Shown here piece after piece: positions 11,801-24,300 of a stretch of 64,000 nt of DNA. Below the pieces are notes generated by a model. It did not search any database. It worked only from the letters and a program-made list of their open reading frames with translations, and was not told the origin of the DNA. The stretch spans positions 62,001 to 126,000 of the forward strand of contig JAMZAV010000050.1 of NCBI GenBank assembly GCA_024449915.1, in the 5' to 3' direction. Numbering within the stretch: position 1 is the stretch's first letter; the number at the start of each line of letters is the position of its first letter. This stretch comes from Sweltsa coloradensis (taxonomy: Eukaryota > Arthropoda > Insecta > Plecoptera > Chloroperlidae). The translations under genes were made by a program, and so were the position numbers.

Positions 11801-14800
11801 GATTACCCGCATGAAAACACCCAACCAGTTAGGTTTCAGATACGAAAGCCTTACCAGGTTTTAATATTATCGTCCAATTATTCAGTCACATATTAGTTCA
11901 TTAAATATGAAGGCACCGTTCTCAGCACTTTTCCAAAAATGTATTCTACAGAAAAATGTCTAGTATTTTTAATCTGCCAAAAACACCCAAATAAATGCAT
12001 TTTCTAACTGATTTATGATCATAAAAATAAATTATATTTGGACTGAGAATGAATCCACTATTAACAATCAACCAATGTGATTGAATATGGACTGATTTAT
12101 GAATAATTCAGGATTAGGAACGCACAGATAAACCCTGTTAAACAAAATATGAGCGGTCAGCTCATCAACAAGGTTGCATAATAGGTTAGGAAATAAATTT
12201 GTTGTATTGATAATGTAAGAATAGGGATTCTAATTTAATTTAAAATTCACCGAGACCTTGAAAATTACAAAATAAGGTCAGTGAATACTGAATTCAATAA
12301 TAGAGTTCTCAAGACCCTGGGTTGTTGTAACGTTACAATATCCGAGGATGCGGTGCCTACCTTGGCTACAAAAATACCACGTCGACCTAAAACACTACTC
12401 AAGTCATTGTTGCCAGGTATTTCTATACCAATCACAAACTCTATCAGCGTTAGATCATGTTCGAGCCTTGCGGTAGTCACTTAGTAGACATTGTGTGCCA
12501 GAAAAATATGAAATTGAGCAGTTTTCTATCCATTTTCCAATTTTAAATGTTTGAAACGGCAATGTTCGGCGACAGCTCGAGTGACGGGTGTAGCTCTTAA
12601 AATAGTTTAAACAATGTTCGATGATAATCAGCCATCTTTTACAGGTTTATTGGCATGCTTACTTAAACCTAGAGAGAGAAAAAAGAGGGACATAAAAGTA
12701 TAAAATAAATTAAAAACACACACTGTAATCCAGTGTTACACCAATGCACTCTTATACCCCTCTAGCAAAAATCTACACTTGAGTTGAATTTGACAAGATT
12801 TTGCCAATGCACTCTTATACCCCTCTAGCAAAAATCTACACTTGAGTTGAATTTGACAAGATTTTGCCAAACATCTCTACAAAAACCTGCTAGTCTTGAA
12901 AATATGAGGTATGATTATAGGAAACACTTTCAAAATAGTTTTATTATTATTTTTATTTTTTATTTTTTATTATTATAATTATTATTTTATTTTATTCCAT
13001 CACCGGAATACATTGTTAGTAACGTATATCAGGGCAGCCTATTTTAATGCGTGTTTTCTCCAACAACACAAACCTTACTTACCACAACTACACCTGTCTT
13101 CGACGGCCACATTGGCAGGCTTAGCTGGCCTTCCGAACTTCCCGAGTTGATTCTTGATGGAAGATTTTGATGGGACGAACTTCGACAAGATCTGAATGAA
13201 AACAAAGAAACCACAGTTTAATGTTTGGCAGATACTATCATAGTAGTCCCTTTACGGAACACTTTTTACAATCGCGTTGATGGATGAGTGTTTGTTTATG
13301 GTGCATATTTCCATTAGATTTTTGGGGGAATTGTTAACATTTTTTAAGCAGTGCCAAGTTGTGTTAATCATTATAGATATAAATACCAACAATAGAAGAA
13401 TATAAATTGTTTTTTAATCATGTGTGAATTGGGAATTTCTTGACCAGAAACCCTTTGCTATTTATTATTTTTACTCAAAACAGGTACAGATCTTGAGTTA
13501 CAGATTTAAAGTTTTCCTGCAAATTAAAATAAGATTTATTTTTATTTTATTTGTTTAACGTCTATCCTTTTCAGTTAAAAACTGATTTATAAAGGAGGAC
13601 AGTTTAACTTAGCTCGCTACGCTTATCAAACCAGGTTGAAAATAATTACAACTAGGATGCAACACATATGAAATGAACGATTGAAATGTAAAACATTAGG
13701 ATTGTTGACATTAAATAAAAATTGCTGACGAATAACATAGAATAATGTGATTGTATGGTTTTATTTTATTATGATTACAGTTTACAGATGATACGTGTTA
13801 TTTTCGTGAAATGTAAGCATTGTTTTCCTAAAGATTAAGAGCTTGCAAATATGATTAATGAAACGCTAGTGGTGCCTCTGAAGAAAACCCTGGATTGATT
13901 TACTAAACGTTTATAGATTCATAATGTTAGTTCAATGGTGTGCATAAGAGGTAATTCTCCTAATCAAGTTAAATTCATAACAGTCAAGACTTCTGAATAC
14001 TCAATAACTTATCTTCAAGTGAAGTGTAAGTCTAGAAATAAAACTCCAACTCCACCCACGACATTGTTCCTCGATGACTCACTTTCTAAAGTCAGATGTT
14101 TGTTATTTATGAGTATTTCTTGTTTAAAAATAAGTCCACAGGCAGAATCTCAACGAGGTAATAGCTTTTCAACGGTAATTCTTTGTCATGCATGATTTTA
14201 TGTGGAAACGTGTTATAAGCAAATCAGCGTTGACCGAGATATATTTGTAGCACGTATGGGTGTCGAGACTGGCGTGGAGAAGGTAGTGTTGGATGGTCTG
14301 AGGACCCCCGAGGTGTTAAAGAAATCTTTTCTTTTTTCTTTTCTTTGGATAACTACAATGATGTTTCGCAAATAAGTCACATGGGATTAGAACACATTTA
14401 AATCTTTTAAATCAGTTTGAAAACGGTTTCTCGAGTGATAGACACTCAACGTGACCAGTCCGCTCTTCAGAGTACAGATACCCGTTACAAAGCAAGATTT
14501 CTGTGTTCTGTATGGTATGATTGGGATTTGTCAAAACGGTTGTATATAAAGCATCGACTTTCATATGTCCACGAACGAGTTTTGCCAAACAAGTGGCAAG
14601 TGTAACAAATAAATAAAGTTGTAATTTAATATTAAACTTTTTGCAGGTAGAGCTGCTTGCAGTATTTTTCATACGAGTTAAAACAGAGGTAATATTGATC
14701 AACAAAACAATTATAAAAATATGAAGTTTTGGACTTCTCATTTTGTAATCCAGAAAATATGGTTAGAAAGTAAAGTGCTTGATTTGTATTTTGGCTTCCG

Positions 14801-17800
14801 TGAACTGCTATACATGTTGTTATTTGTTAGTTCTGAGGATGTGAGCGTTTCACTTATAAATATTTCAAAGTCTTTCTTGATTCCCATAACGTTCAATAAC
14901 AACATTTAAATATCGCTCAATGAAAACACCGTCTTGCATATTATAATAGAGGCAAATTGTGCCATGGATTGACCTCAAAGTGTTTTTCTTCCTTGCATTA
15001 AGTGTGTGTGTTGAATTAGCTGAGAAGATCAGTTGTGTGATTCACATTCATTTAGAAGGTAGTATCGCTGGAATGATGATATATGTGTCATTAAATCCAC
15101 TTTTTACGAAAATTAGTGATGTATTTGTGTTCAAAAAAAGAAGCTCACCAAATTATGTAATTATTCTGCTATTTCAAGAGTTTATATTTAAGTAAAAGTC
15201 CCTATACAAGCTTTTGAAGAGCGTGTGTTGAAAAACCTTTTGTGAAAAAAAAAGTAAACTACAAAGAATGAATTAATTAGTAAGACATGTGAGGAACTAA
15301 GATGTTTTGAATATTATTATTTATAGGTGAAGTCTTAATCGAAAATATTTTAAACATTATTGTTTGATGTTCCTCAATTCAGAATAACATTGTTTTCAAA
15401 ATGTGAGTTAATAAAAACTGATTTACTTTTTCAAAAAGGAATTTGATTTTGAGCTTTCCAAACTCACGGTTGACGCACCCTTGAAACAAACAAACCAAAC
15501 AGAATATTTTACTTGGACAGTGTCACACAACAAATTACATAAAAGTCGACGTATTTAATACAACATGAGTTATAGGCTCCTTTTTCGGTGAGATAAGCAT
15601 AAGAAAAAGCAGAAAAACATAATACTATCACCGTATGAATTGTTATAATGTTATTCTCGCGTTCCCATGCATTGTATCCAATATCCGTGGATATTCCCGG
15701 TATGTGTAACCGGTAACTTGTGTAATAGACTGGCAAGTCAATAAGTAGGACAACACATGATTTGTTCATGTATCTCATTTTGACACTTTTCACAAGACTG
15801 TGAAGCTCAGTTGTAACGCACATAACTTATATTTTAGAAGGTCTTGGGTTCAATATGAACCAAATATTTGTTCAGAGTATCTTCAGCCAATGTAAGGAGC
15901 ATGCTTCGAAACAGCCCTAGGACATTCCCCAGCCCTAGGACATTCCCCAACCCTAGAACATTCCCCAGCCCTAGGACATTCCCCAACCCTTACAGTAAAC
16001 TGAATGTCTATGCCACATAGTCACAGTGCGAGGCCAACACGATTATTCAAATACAAATAACCATTTAATTAACATTAATCTGTTTTACAAGCATTTTATC
16101 CCCATTCTTGAACATATTTTATCTTATCTATATTATTTATTTATTTATTTATTTAACGTCTATCCTATTCAGTTATAAAACTTATTTACAAAGGAGGACA
16201 ACTAAATAAATCTAATTACATAGATGCAGAAACAACAATAAACTACATTTTCGTAGATATTTGAAATAGTAGCATTACAACAACAATGCATTTAAACACA
16301 ACAATTTTGGTTACAAATAAAAAAAATATATTATATGCATTTAATGAATAAATCAAATATAAAAAAGGGTGTAGAATGAAAAGAAAAGAAAAGAAAGGGG
16401 GGGAAAAAGGAAAAAAGAAAGAAAAAGACAAAGACTATATTAATTGTGTCCCATATAATTATGACAATAATCAAAATATCATTATTGTTAAGAACAAATA
16501 TGAAAATAAAGTGGGTCAAACTCTTGCATGTGTATTGCATTAAACACCTTGAAATCCGAACATTAACAAATACTTGGCACATTATTCGAACCGGGTATCG
16601 GTTGCACAAGAGTATGTAGAAATATTATATTTGGTAGGTTTGTTGGTAATTATCGAACTTCTGACTGATGCACACACTGTATATACAATATAGTTTCCGG
16701 CTTTGGGTCGTTACAATCCAGTTAGTTTAGGGCTATATGGGTCAGGTCAGCATTGACCGTGTGTAACAGCGTAGCTGGAGCTGGTGGGGGAACCATTGTC
16801 AAAAACTTTTAACAATTCGATGGATTCAAGTTGCTGAGCTAAACCAACGAATCGAAGCTTTTAAATTTGCGGAAGTGAAAGTATCAGAAATAATGTTTTT
16901 AGATTATTATTTTAATGTTTTAACCTAAGATAAACGAACGTAAGCGTGGGAATATGAACTTACTCAGAGTGACTAGCAAAACAACTAATGTCAGGAGCAG
17001 TACGGCAAAGATCTGGGGGCCTGAGGTTTAGATTAAAAATTACCGGTTAATTAACTTTAAGCTTGTCAGGAATTAGGACGATATTATTTTAAAGCAAATT
17101 ATTTCATCATTAATTTAAATTTAAGTGAAAAAAGCAATTATTTATAAGCTTATAAAAAAACTCACAAACGGGGATATGCCAAGTTAGTCATCCATTATAT
17201 ACACCCAAGTGACCTATTCTAGGCTTCAATTACAAAACTAGCCCAAACATTGTATTTGGATATTAGGCTTTAACCTATTCAAAATCTAAAATTGATTTTG
17301 TGCAAAGTAATTCGAAAGAAATTGACTTGGAAAAACTAGTGCGCATTTTGTGGTGAATTAGATTGTTATTTTCGTCACATCTTGCTCGATGAAAAGTAAA
17401 AACTTTCCAATCAAAAATATTCTGGACACTATTTTAAAACTTTGAAAATTGTAGTGATCATTAGTAATTGTGCCTCGTCAAACTAAATATATTTATTGGT
17501 ATAGCATTGTGATAATACGATGCATCTATAGCAGAATCATCAATATCATCATCGTCATCGCCAGTAAATCATTATAGTATTCTCATCAGACATGTAAATT
17601 GGCATGGAGATTTGACGAAAGCGCCAGCGACGGCGAGATCACGCACCTCGTAAGAATCTTATCATCCCGACTAGATCCTCTAATTACTCAGTCAACTCAG
17701 CACACGCATGCGCGTTACTGCTGGAGGCAACACCTAGATTATTTATGAGACCGGTGAGATTGAGAGAAGACTCAACGCACGTGCTGTATGATAGAGGTAG

Positions 17801-20800
17801 CTCGTGCACGTGCTGTATGATAGAGGTAGCTCGTGCACGTGCTGTATGATAGAGGTAGCTCGTGCACGTGCTGTATGATAGAGGTAGCTCGTGCACGTGC
17901 TGTATGATAGAGGTAGCTCATGCGAGACGCTGATACGTGAGGTCGGTGGTTCGACAGCCGCCACCAGCAATACGGGCTGAGATCTGTTTTGCATTATTTT
18001 CTTTAAAAAAGAAAAATATTTTGTTCTTAGTTACAATTTTAATGGTAATATTTCAACTCTTTTTATAAGACTTTTTTTCAAACTTGATGTTGAACAAAAT
18101 AGATTTTTAACAATTCAAATAAAATATAAAATAACAAAACAACCAGTTAAAGTAAAAATGTAACATGATATAAATTAAATAAATAATATTCTATAAAGCG
18201 TCAATGGGCCTGGGTCCTCTTAATTAAATTGTCCTGGAGCAATCCATTACAAATACCCTTATATTACACCCGCTTCAAAGTTGGTCACTTGAAAAGGGAA
18301 TTGGGTTGTAGCTGGACAGTTTACCCAGAGAAATTAAGGCTGTACGCGATCATGCAGGCTGGAACTAAGACCACAATCTTTATATGCGCATATATTTTAA
18401 TATATTTTTAATCTACTCACGAAAAACTTGTATAGAACTTGTTTTCGAAAATGAATGTAAAAGGTTATATAATAAATTGTACATTTTTAAAAAAAAATAA
18501 TATCTGCTTTCAGAATGTATTAAAAAAATACAATAGTTTAGATGAAAAAGTATATCATACAAGTCCTAGAACAAACTTTTATGCACAAAGTAAAAACAAA
18601 ATTGAAGACATTCGAATGAGTAATTAATGTTTTGTAGCTGAAATGCGGATACACGTTTTGCCGTTATTTCAGTCTTTTCACTGTAAAAAAGTTTGTTACA
18701 AAACTACAAACGCATGTCAGGTCAAATAACACAGTTTCTGACAGTGTAGACTTCCGTCCTTGTGACCGCTTAACACTTATCCAGTGTTATCAAACCGTGT
18801 GGTAAGGGATGAAGTGTAGAACGTTAAGAGGGAATGGGACACATTTGGCAGTTAGTAAATAGCTATTCGCTCGGCCAACATGCAACCGACGTATGTAACT
18901 TTGTGAAGTTGTCAATAAAGCACACATGGACAGCCCTGCGGTCATAGATTTTCAAAATGTTGTCTTAATCAGCCAGAAAACATCACGGTTATAGTCAATT
19001 TTGGAGTTTTTAACAAAATCGAAATTCGTGAAAACTAGTTTATTTTCTGTAAAAAAATGTATTACACAATTTGAAAATGTGTTACTGCAGAGCCTATATT
19101 ACCACATTCGTGACATAAGTTCAAAATTTCAAACACCATGTGTGTCAGTCGGCCGAGCGAACAGCAATTTGCCTAAAATACATGTGCGCATTTGTCCTAT
19201 CCTAAATATACACCTATACACCGGTAAGCCTAATGCTGACTCACTGGTAAGAAACGTTCACGAGAATGTTTCCATGTTGAAAGTTTAGAAAAGTACAATA
19301 TTCTAGACTAAAAATTATTGTGTAAAACTCTGTTTTCACATCGATCATTCTCGGAAGTTTCTGAGGGCAGTCTTCAACTCAAATCACCCCGCCGAATTAT
19401 GAGTGCATCACTGTCACACACAGTAGCCTATTGTTAATTTCCCATTCATAATGCCAAAAAGATCAAGGTATTATGTTTAACCTTGGTTTATAGTAGGCGA
19501 CTATGACGCTGTTATGATAGTATTATAGACAGAAATTTATTTATTTATTTAACGTCTATCCTTTTCAGCCTCCACCGGGGATTGAACCCAGAAATTTGGC
19601 TGTCAGGGTCAATGTGATAACTAACCAAGAACCAGACAGAATGTAATTTGTCTTCTTACCTCAGTTGGTATAAGCATTGGACCGGACAGTCAAGTTCCAG
19701 GGTTCAATTCCCGGTGGAGGCACTTTTTTAAATTTCTGTCTATATAATACCATCATTAAGGATAGTCTCTATGTGAGAACCAGACACGCCGAACCCACAA
19801 ACATACTTATCTAAAGTAGGTATACCAGAATAGTATCTTCTTACTGTACAATGTACTGACGATCAGTCACCTATTTCGTGTGACTATTCAGTATTCCTGT
19901 TAATACCGGCCCTGCGGCTTGAACGCGATAGAAAGCTGTATCCGTGCAGTGTGTAGTGCATGTCGGTGCATGCAGTGCACTGCAGTGTAGAGATAGTATG
20001 CACTTTTATCGTGTAGCTCGTTCTATTGTAGCGGCATATAATATCACCGTTCTGTATGTTAGTCTACCCACACGATTCTACCTATATTGCGAAGGAGATA
20101 GAAAAGAAGATGAAATAATTATGATACTTATATGTTTCTCAATCTTTTCTTAGTAAAAATCATAGGTTAACTTTTTCCACCTCCGTCAAGGGGTTTGTTG
20201 TGTATCGCATTTCAAAGATGGACGAAACTACAACTTTTACATACCTCTTATGACAATCAGCATTTGCATCGCTTATTTACTGTTGATCCTACTGACCGAC
20301 AATCGAACCCAGAACGTTTGTGGATCACGAAATAACCAACAAGCTACAGTCAGGGACTGTGTCAGTTGCATTAAGCATTCCAAGCACTTGATCAGGTTAT
20401 CAATGCGTGACTTCCGGGCGAGCAATAGCTATAGACTACGCATATTATAATATATCTTTCTGAATGGCATGTGACTGATTTGTTGGACAATTAATTCAAC
20501 CCAACAAGTGAAGGCAATTTGTAATTCCATGAACATTTCAATACAAACACTCACTTTGATGCACTAGTAACAAATAGGACTTATTTAAAGATAAACCTTT
20601 ATGTCGTAGTGTTTAACGACTATATATTTCAACACAATCAAAGTCTATGAGTGCTTTTAACACTTTTGTATTTTATTGTAATCATTTTTACTTATCTTCC
20701 CCTTTTTGGAAGTTCTTGCAACTTGTGATTTTGATTTTAAAAATTGGTTTTGGTTCCTTCAACTTGATCTTTACAGCTACGTAACCATTCACTTCATAGT

Positions 20801-21339
20801 AACGTAATATTTTTATTCGTTATAGCCCATCGATTTGAGTATAAACTTAAGCGGAAACTCAGTTATGAGTAACGCCCAAAATAAATGTCGAATGAATCTC
20901 GGAATGCAAGATGATTCGTGAAACAGTTGCTAGAAGCGTGTAAACAGAAGGTAGTCATTGCATCGTCTATTGGACATGTGCATCAACTTTCTGAGAATTC
21001 TTTTGAGCTAACGTTTCCTTTACACGACTTTTTTAAAAACAAATAGTTAACAAAAACATAAAAGCAGTCACTAAAAGGAGTTATAAAAGTTTATTATTTC
21101 TTTTAAAAATGTGGAAGATATAAAATAAATATATAACAACATGATGTGTATTTTATAGATAGTTGCCATTTACGATAGTCAAATATGATTGATTTCTGTT
21201 GCTCACCTTTTCATCTCCCACTCAACAAACGAGTGTTCTCTGTGTGTTAGTGTTTTTTAAAGCATATTTTTATGTTGGTATTCGGTACACCCACTCAGTT
21301 ACCATGCAGAGGTCAGTTTTATATTGAATAACACGGGCG

Positions 21340-21379
<40 letters not shown>

Positions 21380-24300
21380 GTACTGGCTTAGAACCCTGAA
21401 TGCCATGATTATATTTACATCATCGTAATGGTTCAAACAAAGTATTTGCTAGATTATTTAAGTTTTTACGATTTAGTAGGTAAAAGTTGCAATGTGCACC
21501 TCCACTATAGAACAGACGGGGTGACTGTTACGTGTATGGAGGTGCGAAGTATTTCACTCCCGTTTAGCCCAGGGCGAATAGGCCTGAGTCATAAATCAAG
21601 CTGGCCTGTATCGTCTGAGCAGCTTCAGGACCTCGTCGTATGTATATAATGACTCTATTAAGTGACCGGTTCCTGATGATAATGTCCCAGCACTTCGTAT
21701 GTAAATACCTGCAACAAACTACCACACTTTCTAGTGTGTTGTGACTAGGTGTCCGAATGTAACCAATTAGCGTCTTCTTGGATGTGGACCTCGCGGTGTC
21801 GTTTAACAGCCTTGCAATGCGTGTCACGCAGGACAGTTTACATCATAAATCATCCCGTTTATATCTACCTCAATAAGCAATATAAATAAGTATCTGAATA
21901 ACAGCTGACAGCGATAGATTTATAATCACACTCCACGTGTTGAAAAATAAATTAACATTGTTAACATAACTGTTAAAGTTAAAGCCTATAAAATAATAGG
22001 ATAACATAGTAATATATTGTGTATTGCTATCGTATCGTATCGTATCGTATCGTATCGTATCGTATCGTATCGTATCGTATCGTATCGTACCATGTTGAAG
22101 TATACGCACAATCATTTACATGGTCTTGGCAAGATAGGTTCATCTTTAAAATATATCGATTTCACAGAAGTGAAAGATAATGAACTTATTCGACTGTACC
22201 TCTTTCTCTGCCAGCTTCAATGTATCTTCTACTCCCATCTGCTCTGGTTTCTAACGCATATATCAATGTTGAGAAGCTTTAGGGGGTACTCACAAGCGCT
22301 AGTTAGCTGATGTGAGATCAAATGTAGTCACAAAACACGTACGAAAGTATAAACATTGGATATCTATAACTAATATAAAGTTTCTAGGTCAGGGATCCGA
22401 TAAGGAATATAAAGAATACGACGGGTTTAGACTTTTTTGGTGTGGGACGGTCAAGCTAGCCTTAGGGCTATGTTAATGTGGGGGGTCTCTCCGCGTACAC
22501 AAGTAATTATAAATTATTGTAATTCCCCTTTTTGAAATGTTATCACCTAGTTTTTACTTTATGTATCCTATTAAACTTTGTATTTGTTTATCAAAGGGGA
22601 CAATACAATAAATTAAAAAATGAAAGGCAAATACAAATGTACATAATTATTTATAGAAGTGATGTACATACATAATTATATATAAAAAGGGTAATACAAT
22701 ACGAAATTGTCATCAAAATGTAAAAATTGAACCCGAATAAATATTCCATTCTATATAATGTAGAGTGAAGATATTAATTAAAACCGAATACACAAAATAA
22801 ATTTTAATATATTATTATTTTTCAAATGAGAATAAATTATGTTTTAAATGTATTAGAAAAGTAAAGTAGGTAGAGAAAAATACAAAATTCAAACAAATAT
22901 TGACTAATAACAAAACCTGACCCACCGTTACACTCCTGACTAGATAATGTCATCTTTGTCCACGTCGAACGGTGAAACAACATTCGTCTGTGATCTAAGC
23001 CCGTGTCATCTTATTCTAATTGGTTTTTGAATGGTGTCACATTCGACATACCGTTCACTTGCCCGGCCGTGCCGACTGCTGAGCCTGACACCGGGAACAG
23101 GGAAACGGTACCGCGCGCAACTCTGGCACGCAACCCAGCTAATGGGTGGGTAGCTACTCTGACTCGGTTGAGCCTGACGCGGGAACAGGGAACGGTTACC
23201 CGCGCGCAACTTCTGGCAACCTAACCAGCTAATGGTGGTAGTCTACTCTGACTCGGTGCTAGAGTGGCGTCCTGCAGCTTAGCTCATGAGCTTACTGAGG
23301 AAACATTACCGTTGTGGGAAACATTGAAACATTGTTAATAATTATGTAGACAGAGGAAGTTCAATTAAAACAAAAATTTCGAACAACAAGAAATCAGTTT
23401 TGAAAAAAAAAGTATGTTAGCTATAGTTATTGTTTTCTCCTACTTCTATGGACTATCAATTCCTTTACTTACAAGTTTTTTTTTTTAAATTTTAAGTGCT
23501 ATGTTCATTCATAAATTAAGAAATTAGTGACTACGACGTGAGAAACTATAGGGTGCTTCAACCGGGTGATTGATTATTGTTGTTTCCATAGAGAAATCAG
23601 ACCCCTCAGCATTGAATCCTCACGCACCATCATTGTGAACTAACAGTCTTGTCGTCTTCAATGTTAGTTGTAATTATAACCTGGATAGTTTTCAAGTAAG
23701 ATGCATAATTAAGATTGTAATACATGCTTATCTAAAGAGGTATCGGAATCCGTCATAGTTCGAAACTATTGTGTTGGTAGCACTAGCAGACGAATAGCCT
23801 AACCACTAGCGATGTTTTATGTTACACCATAGTCTATGACACTCGCTCACCAAACCAAATAAAACAACTGAATTGTACTACAATTTAACGAAAGCCAAAG
23901 AAAACGTTGTATAATAAATCACATACGATAAATATGTTAAATAAGTAATATAATGAAAGACGCTCAATTAATATGGTTTCCTTGTTAGTATGTACTAAAA
24001 GCAATTCACTATATCTTGATCCGAAGTATGAGAGGGGGGATTCGAACCCAGATTTTTATTTTGAGTGTGTTCGTGCTTGATTGCTCCCTAACAGACGGAT
24101 AGCTACACCGATTTTTTATGACAAGAATAGTAATTAGTAAAGTAACGCATTGAAATAACTATTTGTCGAAAACATTATCTTTTAAATGACTAAAGAATAT
24201 CGTAGCATCACTTCGTCTATGCGTGTGTCACGTCTCACGTCTCACAGCGTCCGACATTGACATGCGTGATTTTGTTGGTATTGTCTTCAACAAGGATGAT

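Larger units (their letters stand above)
8935..13082. other. Protease 1 intron 2
   Basis: 4.1-kb intron. Besides the hAT-like MITE and the 63-bp tandem duplication, I see no exon. A GC-richer stretch at 12281-12484 is open on both strands (67 and 71 codons) with no recognisable product. Confidence 0.5.

Noticed and set aside
12265..12484. Overlapping 71- and 67-codon frames on both strands in protease 1 intron 2
   Set aside because: Slightly GC-richer than its surroundings, but neither translation shows a family motif and no splice sites pair with known exons.
14412..14741. Minus-strand frame with a signal-peptide-like start ([15 protein letters not shown]) as exon 1 of protease 1
   Set aside because: The only reasonable donor (GTATGA) is phase 1, while exon 2 needs phase 0. 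The exon at 25757-25861 fits in phase, donor strength and signal-peptide character.
22017..22310. 97-codon plus-strand frame starting in (TATCG)n
   Set aside because: Openness comes from the pentanucleotide repeat; the downstream part has no features.
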